From contig JADHZB010000607.1 in the NCBI GenBank assembly GCA_015657535.1, positions 17,230-81,229 on the forward strand: a stretch of 64,000 bases of DNA, in the 5' to 3' direction. Source of the stretch: Nephromyces sp. MM_2019 (taxonomy: Eukaryota; Apicomplexa; Aconoidasida; Nephromycida). The notes under the pieces were generated by a model that was not told the origin of the DNA, searched no databases, and worked only from the letters and a program-made list of their open reading frames with translations. Positions 38,717-50,064 of this stretch are shown here, piece after piece. The first letter of the stretch is position 1. The number at the start of each line of letters is the position of its first letter. The position numbers were made by a program, and so were the translations under genes.

Positions 38717-39297
38717 CTGAATAGGGTGCATTAAAAATACTGAACATTAATAAATTTGGAGGATACAGAATGAAATCAATGGCACTTCAATACCCCTTGC
38801 CATCACAGGGTGTGCATACTCATCAATCATCGCAGGATAAGGAAAAAAACGTTATGTTGTAGATATTTCGAAAAAAATTGTCTTTTTTTGAGATTAAAAA
38901 CTGAAAATGCTAGCATAATCGGGAAAGGATAAGACGACCATACCAATCAATCAGAATGGGCTATGCAGTTAAAAAAAAGTCTTGATGGCAAAACAGAGCC
39001 CTCCCTAGCAAAGCTTGCTCTGAAAACCACCAGAAACGAGACATTAACAACCTAAATCAAAAATAAGTGGAAATTTCCATGCAGAATTTCAAGAAAGCCA
39101 AGACTGCAGCCGCATGACTAAATCAGCTTTGTAGCTAAATTAGCGTAGAACCATAACAGACGCCTCAACAAGCAAACACAAGGACAAACAAGCTTTGCTG
39201 AATATAATCCAGGACTTGAGGAAGCTTTTTTCAGCACCTCAAAACCAATTCAAAATATAAATTACCAGGAAAATTTCGCGTTGAAAGCACACGCACC

Positions 39298-42200
39298 TCA
39301 TGATTTTACTTTACAGCTTTCACATATCCATTTGAGATAATCCTGCAAAATATCATAACAAAATGGAATCTACAATTGGACAAGCAAAGAAATGAGCTAA
39401 AAGCACGCAAATAGCAAGCAAAGCCAAATATTCGAATTTAAATGTAAAAAAGTCTTCAAAAAAATATAAAAATCTTCAAATAGAAAAGGATAAAAACAGT
39501 GGGAAAAATAGGTTATGCCAACATGTTCATACATGCAAATAAGCATAAATTCACACAAAAAAATCAGCACTCTTTAGAAATGAGTTTTTGATGCACCGGT
39601 TCCTCAAAAGAAAAAGCAAGGAAACTAAAATGACAATTCAAAGATACGGGCAAACATACCATAATACCGATAAAATGGGCGCTGGAATGCGATAAAAGCC
39701 ATAAAACAAAAAATTAATCTAAAGCAAATCCTCAACTCAAGATTAAAAATCAGCAATAAATGAAGCTTCTTTAGTTAAAACCAACAATCCAAAACACAAA
39801 ATTTCATTCTTGCTCCCCCAACAATCAGATAAAAAACTATCGAATAAATGCAAAAAAAAAGGTTTTTCATTAAATTGAAGAAAACTTTCCACAGCGTCAC
39901 GAAGTTATAAAATATTTCCAAATCGCATGGCACTCTAATGAATAATTCTAAAGATAACTTACCGGGTTACCATGGGTAATCGGCACTGATATTACCTGTA
40001 TTAAATGCAAAACAAATCAAATTTTCGAAAAACATAAAAAAAGAACCTCATCATACACTTTTAACAAAATGAGATCAGCTAAGAAAAAACCTAATCCAGT
40101 CCACTAAATTGCGCATAAGCAAAGTCAATTAAGCAAATATCCGAAACATCTTTTTTTTCAAATCATATTCATATCATCTTCAAAAAGTTTTTAATAAGCT
40201 AGCACTTACACCTGTTCTCGCGTTTAAAAAATCAAGAAAGTTCGCGAATTCACTCAAAAAATGGAAAGCAACAGATATTTTTGCAGCGCGAGAAACTCTA
40301 GGCAATAGTATGGAACCATGAGGTTTACTCATCAACAAATGAAGTATATCCAGTTCCAGTTTAATATTGCCACCTAATACATTTTCTCTAAACCATCTTC
40401 TGAGTATGCTATATTGCAGAATCATAAGACATTCAATGAAAAAACTTACAAAACAAACTGAAAAATTTTAAAAACAAGTTATAAGAGCATAAACATCAAT
40501 AGTATCGTAAAAAAATCAATTTTACAACAGAAATTCAGAAATTTATTCTCCATCTGATTATATGTAAAACTATGCGAAAACATTATTTCCAGTAGCACCT
40601 GGTGAAAAAATCTCAGCGCAAACACACAAAAAAAACAACAAACTGTCGCTGCGAGAAGTGTAGAAATTCCGTAAAAAAAAGCACGCTAGCAGATATTTGC
40701 CTTCCAAACACTTCGGAAAACAAGTTACTTGAAAATACCAAGTAGCGGCCAAGAAATCTCTCAGGAGTGTCGAAAGTAGTTTCTCGAGATGAAAATGGTG
40801 TGCGTGTGTGCATGAACACAGAATGATTTAACTTTGACAAGAGAAGTTCGCACATAAACCAAATACAGGGAAGAATCGCAGCCGAGTGCTTTGAAACTCG
40901 CTATGCTATCTGCGGGTTTTTGAGAATCGTGATGATTACAGCAAACAAAAGTAAAAGTAAGAAATGACGTACGAAAAGGAGCTCAAAAAAATAAACGATC
41001 AACAGCGGTCGGCAGGATAAGTTATATACGAGAACGCAGAAGCGAAAAAACTTACTGTATATACAAAAAATCATTCCCGCAAAACTGGAAACACACGCAA
41101 AAGTCAATCGCACACATGGCCTTCATGAAAAATCAAGGCAATCATTCTCCAAGTACAAAAATGAAAATCAGCAAACAAATTCTTATCAAAAGGCTCTTGC
41201 ACTGCAACAATATTCAAAAAATCGCAAAAATCAACACAAAAAAGTAACCAGTTAATTCTTCATAACTTCTGCTTGCCACAATTTCCCCTTCTTGAAATGA
41301 AAACGCATACAAAAAAATCAAAATTACAGGCTACCAACATTAACCCATGACGGGCAAAGCTTCTCAATAATTTATATATATAAGCCATTCACCTCTGGGC
41401 ATTCATACGGATGCAGCTGCCTCACAGCTGCAATCACATCCTCAACTAGCGAACTATTTGTTTTAATCATCAACAAAAATTCCTCGCTTTTCTGAAAATA
41501 TATTAAAAGATGAAAATAATAAGTAAAGCATCATGAAGTTAAATGATGACTCTACCATCGTCAAGAAATGAAATAATGTTTGCTACAGCTTCAAACTACA
41601 CACTATTCGTTATCCTGAGAGATATAACTTTGATAAATCAAATGAAACTGGTTCTTCATCTTCAGCAACCCTCCACTTTTCTGAATCGTGTCATGACGTG
41701 TAAACCGCATAGTAATAGCTTGATAATCGTGTATAGATAAAAACACTTTAATGATCAAAGAAAATATTTTCTGATGCCTTAAATATACATTTTCTGAGAT
41801 CTATAATAGCATTGAAGATTAGCGGATAACTTGTGAAGAAGAAGTAGTATATACCATTTTTCAGAGAATATACGGTGTTGAGAAAACTTTTATTCAATTA
41901 AACAGGCAAGATAAAAAATACCTCCAATTTATCCTGCCAACGGTAGATGCTTGTCAATCCATTGATAACATTAACGCACGCAGCCAGATTTTCATTTAAT
42001 AGCGCCCCCGCAATCTACGAAACAAAGAAAAAGTGGTAAGAAAATTATTTGAAAACAAAAAGAGTATAAAGTTTTAACGCAAGAAGTCGGAGATCACATG
42101 AAATCCAGTGGATGCATATCCTGCTAACTACGAAAAATTACATACAGCTGTGGCATTCCAAGGAGTTTACAAAGATACTTGCCGGCAACCAAAGGCAAAG

Positions 42201-43606
42201 AAAGAGGGAAATCATATCAGCTACAAAGGAGAAATATCAACGAAATTCTGCGCATATAGCCAGCTTATAAAATGGAGCACGGTTAAAAAAAATAGAGGGA
42301 ATAGAAATACGCTGTGTGTTATATAGAAGTAACTGTGCGTATATAGAAGCACTTTGCACAGAATAACGTGAGAATCTTCTTTAAACCTCGAAATTAAGTG
42401 GTACGGCACAATAGATTAACTCGGATGTGAATTGCAAGACGTAAATCCATTCAGAAGTTAGGCACAGTTTGCTATTATACACAGCAAACAAGGACGTGTT
42501 CCTTGTTAATAGGATAAGCACGAAGAGTAGTATAGAGCAGATTATAGTTCTACCCTTAATTTCAATCTAAAAGTACCATTTATCAAGCAAATATTATACA
42601 GCTGACCAACCACTCGTATTTTTGCTACTCTAAAATTAGCATTACTTCATTCAACCTCCACATTTGAAAAAGCGATTTTATACGTGCCTGAAATACACCG
42701 CCAACTTTTGATACTATTAAGAATACTTACAGCCGTCATCTTGGGCATTGAATAAAATGCGAAAAAGTTCTCAGTATTTGTAAATGCATACTAGTCTTAA
42801 GACGACTATAACCAAGAGCCTTCAAGAGAATGCGCCACCAAAATTTAAGGATGACTTAAAAAAAACATTAAATCAAATGTAGGGCTGCTTCCGTGCAGTA
42901 CTCCATAATGGAGTCTTCAAATAGCAGTCACTGGGAATAATACGCTTGAAATAAAAAAGATAAAAAGAATCTTTCAATTCATGCAATTATCTCAGTTTTC
43001 CAAATGGTATATCCGCAATTTATGCAAAACATAGTCTCCTTCAAAGTACTTTTGTGGCATTTTTCTACAGGACAGTTAGTACTGGCTGTATATTTTCGCA
43101 CAAAAACGACACAATTTTTGCCACAGCTTAAAGTACAATAACAAAAATACTCCACTAAAATCTCCAAGTTTGTACAGCGCTAGCGCTAATATGTGTTTCT
43201 TGTGCTGCTCATCATGTGTAATAATATGTACAGAAGCGACCTTCTCACTGCTCTCCATGCTGTCCGTGGTGACATATACAACGGAAAATTCATTTAGCTC
43301 AAACTCAGGGACTGCCATCTTTGAATGCGCCTCACGAGATTCTGTTGAAAGCTTTTTATGACGTAAAATTCGTGATTGCAGCAACTTTTCCAACTTATTA
43401 GGTATAGGAAACTCGTATAACTGAGTTGAGCGAGAGGTGGTCAACGGAGCTACGTTGAAGGCACCGTAAGTTGATGCTATACATTTTTTAAGGCGGCCAG
43501 CGCCCACGCGCCGTATTGACTCATTTGTATCGAGCCGAAAACCTTGCTGCCAAAGAGATTTTCTGCAATCTAAAAGCTGTGTCACTCTAAAGCCCTTTGT
43601 GCACAT
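39298..43606 (-). CDS. CUTA: CutA divalent-ion tolerance protein with N-terminal extension, five exons
   Basis: Exons 43606-43241, 42014-41922, 41491-41393, 39995-39963 and 39342-39298 join, all in phase 0, into 211 residues. The CutA domain begins near residue 107 (FSVVYVTTDS) and then reads LLNENLAACVNVINGLTSIY, FLLMIKTNSSLV, RQLHPYECPE, VISVPITHGNP and DYLKWICES, matching CutA end to end. CutA is a small trimeric ferredoxin-like protein linked to copper tolerance; its exact biochemical role is unsettled. About 105 residues, rich in Arg/Leu/Ser with few acids, precede the domain and could be an organelle transit peptide, as in plant CutA. A second in-frame Met at residue 97 would give a bare domain. 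The first donor is AAG|GTCG or, nine bases on, TCT|GTAC; the choice adds three residues. The other splice sites are clear. Confidence 0.93.
40210..40425 (-). CDS. Coding-looking exon inside CutA intron 3
   Basis: An ATG at 40425 opens 72 codons ending exactly at a strong GTAAGTG donor, in phase 0. The translation begins MILQYSILRRWFREN and ends NFLDFLNARTG, with an amphipathic mix unlike intron translations. It lies on the same strand as CutA, between its third and fourth exons. It may be the first exon of a nested or interleaved gene (perhaps with the exon at 38716-38567) or an alternative CutA 3' path. No family recognised. Confidence 0.4.
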
Positions 43607-46040
43607 ATCTAGGAATCCAGGTAGAAAATGCTTATTCAAATTCTTTAAAAAATGTGGGAGAAAGTTACCAAGTTCATAAATGAAGACCGGCCGACACCAT
43701 CGAACAAAAATAGCTGGACACGCTTTTGAAAAAAGTTATGAAATGACTTTCTTGAAGGGTATTATATGAATATAGAGTTTCTATTATCCGTAGTGTATGC
43801 ACAGTACTTCACACCGCGTGCAAGTGTGGGCGAGAAACTTAGCTACTTTAGTGGAAGTCGCTGCACCCGAAGGGCTTTGTCACGAGGAAAACTTCACACA
43901 GCATATATAATGCAGCGAATAAATTAGGATTCTTCACCAGTTGTTAAGGACACAATTGGAGAGAAGCTACACAACTCTCTGAGGAGAAGCTTCACAGGAA
44001 AAGCACATGCTTCAGCTATGAAACACGCAAGTATTATAATACCCATAATACACTGTGATTTGTGGTAATGTAGTTTTTAGTTTGACGGGATACTATCAAA
44101 AGCTAGGAAGAAAATCTCACCTGAGCCAAAGTGCATGCAATTGCACCTCAAAAGATGATATGCAATGACGTAATGCACTACCAAAGTAGCTAGAATTTTC
44201 TGATCAAGAACCTTATTTTTAGAATAATCGGGCGGTACTAGTAATCTCCATGTATTGATGAGATTTTGCTGCTCCTACATGGTGGTTACGCCGCTGCTAT
44301 GGCAAATTCGATTAAGATTTTAACTTGATTTTTTTTATGAAACGTCGCGAATAACTGCTACAGGCGCTATCATTAGCAAAGGTAGCAGTGCTCTTCACAT
44401 TTAAGCTCTAGAGCTAGCGGTCTTTCTTTTCAGTTCTCCGTTGATATTTTTTAATGCTGCACAAGCCCTGGTCATTTTCAATTTGTATAACTATTCTTAA
44501 TTGTTTTGCTTTGGCATGCAGTAGTTGCCTTGTAATGTAGAACACAATATTGCGCGCTATAATTTTTTAGAAGTGCTCCAAAACTTCTTCTCTTCACTAA
44601 CAAAGGAGCTAATAAGGGTATGGCATAATGCTTATTCTGTCACTATAATGCAGCAGTAGGACTACAACTGGCGCTCTATCACGCTACTAGCTCCTGCTCG
44701 AGTATGCTGTATAAGGCTTGAAGCAACTCTAGGAGATAATAGATCACCGCCTGATCAACGAAAGGATTGCAAGCAGAGTTTCCCACATAAAAACCTTATA
44801 TGGGCACCTTTAAATTTTTTATAACACTTTTAAAGTGGTAGCTAGGCCTAAATGCTCGTCTCTGCTTTGGAGTGACTTCATCCTTTCAATTAGTACCTAA
44901 TGCATATCATAATTGTGAATCGAGTTAATATCAATGCATTTATGGCCTTCGCCCCCTCTCTTGTGGTGTTTTTGACTATTGCATAATGCTCTATGAGCTA
45001 ACTACTTTTATCGTGGTTATTCTGAGCATATTGCCTATACATCTGAGGCTGCATGTCAGCAATGCCAAGGCTCTAGCGAATTAGAGGTCATAAATTCTCA
45101 TGTTTCATTAGATAGCTTTAATGATTTTTTGTTTCCCTTGAAGTGCTTTATCAACTAACAGCACCTCATCCAGCAGCTTAGGAGTGATTGCTGAAGCAAT
45201 ATTGCATACAGTAAATAAGCTACGAGGATTACTAGATACAACCTACAGACAGGCATTCTCTTCCAAATTATGTGGAATATCTCATTTTATTCATGTTTGG
45301 TACATTCTGAGCAGCGCTCATTTTGTAACAAATTCATATGTAGTTTTTAAGCTGCCCAGCTGCGTTGCAAAAGTTTACCGATGGGCTGTGCCCACTCCCT
45401 TTATTAGCCTGCTATGAAGGCACCAACACTTTTTCTTCGATGAAAGCCCAAATATCTGAGGAATTTTCGTAGAACTGCACAAGCCTATGGATCAGTGCTG
45501 ACTTATACCTGTGTATTAGTCATTGCTCGGTCCATTTATTAACTGCTCTAATTACCCATTTTCCCATATTTAGTTAGAAACCAAGGCTTATCACCATGCT
45601 TTCTTCACCCTCTTTCAGTATTGAGGGGCGGCGCGCTATATTACATTGCACAATTGTATGATAAATTCGTATATCCAAAAAGTAGTTCCCTTTTGAAGCG
45701 GGTTCACTTGAAAGCTTCTACTGTTTTTCTCTGCAGCACTGTTTCAATTTTCGACAAATCCCTTTGTCAAAAGCAAGTTTAAATATATTTTCCTTCGGTG
45801 CTACGAGAATCGTAAATTTTTGAAAATTTAATAAGGGGTAGCAGCTAGGTATTTTGCTATTTTTGTAAGCATTCGGCGAGTTGCAAGCCACGGAGACATA
45901 GCCTGAGCTAATATTCTTCTCTGCTACTATGCTCTAAATGAGAAAATTTTAGTTGATGTATAATTAGAGAGGCTTGGTATGAATGCGCGGCTTCGTATTA
46001 TAGAGTGTAGCCCAGGTTAGAGGCCATTCATGGACGAAGA

Positions 46041-46385
46041 ATGCCTAGCATTTATATTAGCTCTTTTGTGCATTGTTTTGATGAAATGAGAATGTTGGTT
46101 ATTTCCTGGGAAGAATACGTTGCTGCTAAGCCTTTACAAAAAAAACTGGGTGTCCCTATTATACGTCGCAGAGCAGGCATTTTGCACAGTGAAGCAAGTT
46201 TCCCTTTTTTTAAAGAGCCATGCACTACCTATTCGGTCTATTATACCATATACGAAGAAAACAACGAGATAAGTGCTTTGGTTTTTATAAGCGTTGCTGC
46301 TCATTGTATTGCAAAATATATGCTAATTCCACAGTTATTTTATTCAAGTACCATTAGTTCTAAAGTGCTGACTACAGCTTGTTAA
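46041..46385 (+). CDS. ORF of 114 codons, unknown
   Basis: ATG-initiated and the longest frame in this interval. The N-terminal two thirds (MRMLVISWEEYVAAK, LGVPIIRRRAG) looks plausibly globular, the end is hydrophobic. There is no recognised motif and no supporting splice site, so chance is a real alternative. Confidence 0.25.
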   Translation: MPSIYISSFVHCFDEMRMLVISWEEYVAAKPLQKKLGVPIIRRRAGILHSEASFPFFKEPCTTYSVYYTIYEENNEISALVFISVAAHCIAKYMLIPQLFYSSTISSKVLTTAC

Positions 46386-47862
46386 ATTCCTACTACTAGA
46401 GTTTAAAGGCCAGCATTGAACCCTAACATGGCACGTGCTTGCACGAGAACTCAAAAACGCTGAGGCTCTCAACGTTAGCCTCCTTGAGTAACAATAGTGG
46501 TTGATACGCAATCCAGTGAACTCGATAACGAAGATAAGTCCTTAAATTTATCTCAACGCAGTAAATATTTAAGAAAATCAAGAAAAATTATTCTTTGGAA
46601 TAAAATGCTCATATTGGAATCTACTGTGTGCTTATTTCTAAAGCAGCTTTAAGGGAAATTCCGTACGCAGAGCTCGACACCAACTAGGGTGATGAATGAT
46701 TATCTTTTGTAGACTCCAAATTTTACATAAATGCTGCAAAGGATAAAGTTTTCGCTTTAATAATTGCGCATACTCCACGTACAGAGTTCCACACTCAATG
46801 CAACTCTTCTCCCCGATGCTACCTGTTTTATTCCGCGTGCCATTGTACGCAGAATAACTGATCTCTTACTTCAGTGGGGAACAAAATCACCGTAGGGAGT
46901 CGAAATTAGGTCTTTCTAGCATGATACCATATTGAATATGATAGCACCTCCCCAGTGTGCATAACAAGAATCGTTTCTCATAGCGGTTTTTTAACTTTAT
47001 GCAATGAATTTTCCACAGTAGTCATAGCGTAGTGGCAAGGCACCTAATGACACCAGCAGAGCGTACTTTCTAATGGACCTGAACTTCATCACCAAAGCAG
47101 GGATTTTTTGCATACCTGAATTCGTCATCACTTAGTAAAGCAGAATACATATTTATATGTATTTTTCTTTAAGAATGAATAAAATTGATCCACATTTGTT
47201 TTAGGCTAACCTTTTCCCTCATTGCACGAATGCTGAAAACGGATCACCAAAATTAAACGCGTAAATTTCGTAGTTTTTTGATTAAAGCTGGATCAATGAT
47301 GGCATTTATATTGCTTTGAAAGTTGGACACTGGCGGAGGCTAAATATCTTATGCATTGTATGATATCCACCGAATAAATCCGCCAAAAACTCTGATATTT
47401 TGCGAAACCACGTACACCCCCTAAGGAAAAACGTTGGTAAATCAAAAGAATATCCCGTGTTGACTAAACACCACAAAGTGTAGCATCAATTAAATTATCC
47501 GGTGACTCCTGTTACTGTGGGTTTTATTGCTATTAATTTCAGTGGTTACATATTGTGATTCCATCCTTTGTACGGAGTCCTTTAAGGTGGCCGCGACAAT
47601 ATTCCAAGCTTTCTCGGTAGTTCAAGGGTATGGCAGTACTATTGATAATATCCGCTCGGCGACTGCACGGAGAGATAGTGCTTTTTCCAAAATCCAGCAA
47701 TAGATATTAATGGTACTGCCCATAATCCATGGCCTAGGTCTCCTAAGTTTAACCATAAGGCCGAGTATTGTGAAATTAGCGCTACCCTGGCTTACGCATT
47801 ATGTTTAGGCATCTGCGCTGCTACGGCAATTTTTGGTTTTTACCCAATTCCATGTGACTACT

Positions 47863-48057
47863 TTACGCTGTTAGCGTTCGCGCTGCGGCTATTAACCGCG
47901 GGGCAACGTAGCCCCTGGCTATGTGGATTGGATTGATGTTGGAGGGCGTAGTGGACCCTGAAGAGTGGCGCTTCAGCCTATTATGACCTGAATGACTGTT
48001 GTAGCCCGCAGTAGCTCCAGCCGCCTGCGTGGCATTTGCGAGGCTGCTAGTGGCCAT
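47863..48057 (-). CDS. GC-rich small ORF, unknown
   Basis: A 64-codon ATG frame (MATSSLANATQAAGATAGYN...) with Ala/Ser/Thr-rich composition and a basic middle (NRLKRHSSG), in a patch that is well over 50% GC in an otherwise AT-rich region. It may be a real small protein, the first exon of a gene, or a structured RNA, since GC islands in AT-rich protist genomes are often non-coding RNA genes. I could not fold it into a known RNA. Confidence 0.35.
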   Translation of the reverse strand: MATSSLANATQAAGATAGYNSHSGHNRLKRHSSGSTTPSNINPIHIARGYVAPRLIAAARTLTA

Positions 48058-50064
48058 TGAGTCATTGTCTATCTAGTATTAAACGGTATCATGAAGTGCC
48101 AAGTTTCTCACGATGTCAATTCCTTCACAGAGAATAGTGGTGAACTATACTTGACAGGAATTACTGCCGTCAGCTTTGGTAAATTTTGTAGGTTAGCTCG
48201 GTCCATATGGAGCACGCGGAAATAAACACAATTAGTGGCAGTGATTGACATCGCTGCCACTAAGCATTGAAGCTTTTATTCAGATGTAAAAAATTCCTCT
48301 AGAAACTACATTACTGGAATGGGACTAGACCATCACGCAAATCAGCTGAGTGAAAGTTCCTCTAAGAGAAAACAATAATCGGGACTACATACACATACGG
48401 CCTAATGACAACATTACTATTTTCTTCGTCACTAAGTGGTATTTTCGTTATATGGCTCGTGCATCACCGAAGATTCTCTAAAGGAAATTATGCTATTGGA
48501 AAACTAGATAAGTTTCTAACAGGTACATTTGAAAGAAGTACCTTCATGTTTGATGGTCTAATATTATTCATTGAATTCTGCTACACTGTGAATGGGTCAT
48601 GTTCTCAATCGCTTCAGACTTTTTGAGACTAGGATATTTTCATCTGTGTACTTTTTGCTTAAGCACTCGGGACTGCACGCTTATTTCAGGTCAGTATTGC
48701 TTAGAAGCTCAGCCTATACATGCTATAAAATATGATATACCATGATATGGTGCAAAATACGATACCTGTGAAGGCACTACAAAATATGGGGTTAACTTTT
48801 CTATTTTTGGGGCAACCACCACGATTGGAACTTGTATCTTTATATGTGCTGGAGCAAATCATGACTGCTCTAGATGCCTCTATCCACCTACTAAGGATTT
48901 TTGTTCTCTGCTGTGCTTCATACGAGATGAGTTCGTTGATTGAAATATGTAAACTTCCTGCTTAACCTTCAGCAGCAACCTTAAGCACAATCCTATCTGT
49001 GGTTGCGCAGCGCTTTAATATTTTCAAACTTAGCTACGAATAGAAATATAAGACGAAAATATTCATGCTTAGATACTCGACATTATGAATTCCTTCCTTT
49101 GATAAACTCTACTTGGTGCACCCAAATAATAAGAACTACTCGATCTGCCGAATTAATAGTTCGCTTCCTTTGTTAGCATAAACGGTAGCAGCGTTCGTTA
49201 CATGTTGCCTATAAGTAAAAATTGGTGGAATTATTTAAAATTCAGTGCTGCTATTGAGTATAGCGGGCTTTCTAATAGGAAATCGCCCAATTTACCTTCA
49301 TGGAAGTGTTACTAAAAACTAATTACATAAATTTCATCCAAGTGACCTTATTTCGTCGATCATGCATTATGCTGCAACTAAAACTTAATAATGTAAGCCA
49401 TAACAATGTCATCCAGCTATTATTTCATAGTTTTAGGCCGAATCTTGTTGAAATTTTTGCATTGCTAATAGCAAGGGCAATGATACAGCCAATAGGCCAT
49501 TGTTACTGTTCCCATAACTTTCTATTGAAATATATTTGCGCTTTTGAATTAAGACGCTATTACCATGGTAGTGACGCTTGACTGCTAAATTGCAAGCACC
49601 AGGGCTAGGAAAAATCACTTGCTTTAAATTCGTTTACCACGACGTGCCGCTAATTCTCCCCAAGGAAGATAGCCTTAAAAATAAAAAGTATCGTAAGAGT
49701 AGCTATTTCCAATTTTAATCAGGGTATGACTTTTTGCCAAGGTTCACCCTATGCTACTACCGATTGTACCAATAGCATAACTTGTTACATTGCCACATGG
49801 GCGGTTTGAAAATAGGCTGCGATTATCTTCATGCAGGGCTCGCTACGCATGAAGATATCCCCTAGTTCAAAACGTGTTCTTTACCACGATTTAAGATTAT
49901 TATCAAGGGCACTAAGGTATGTAGGTGCATAGCACAATTCAACACATTCCATATACGCTACGCTTTATAATTATCTTTATAACAGCTTTATCTTCACTTT
50001 TAAAGACTGATTACAAGGTTTTCCTACAGGCAGTTGTTTCAAACGCGACGTACCAGCCTCCAAA

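Larger units (their letters stand above)
43607..50064. other. Long interval without a firm gene
   Basis: Between the divergently transcribed CutA and TRAP-like genes. Open frames of 60-114 codons occur (for example plus 46041-46385, 48732-48965 and 49300-49581) but lack motifs and good splice contexts. A GC-rich ATG frame at 48057-47863 is listed separately. Both promoters should lie at the ends of this interval; I cannot point to specific elements. Confidence 0.45.
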
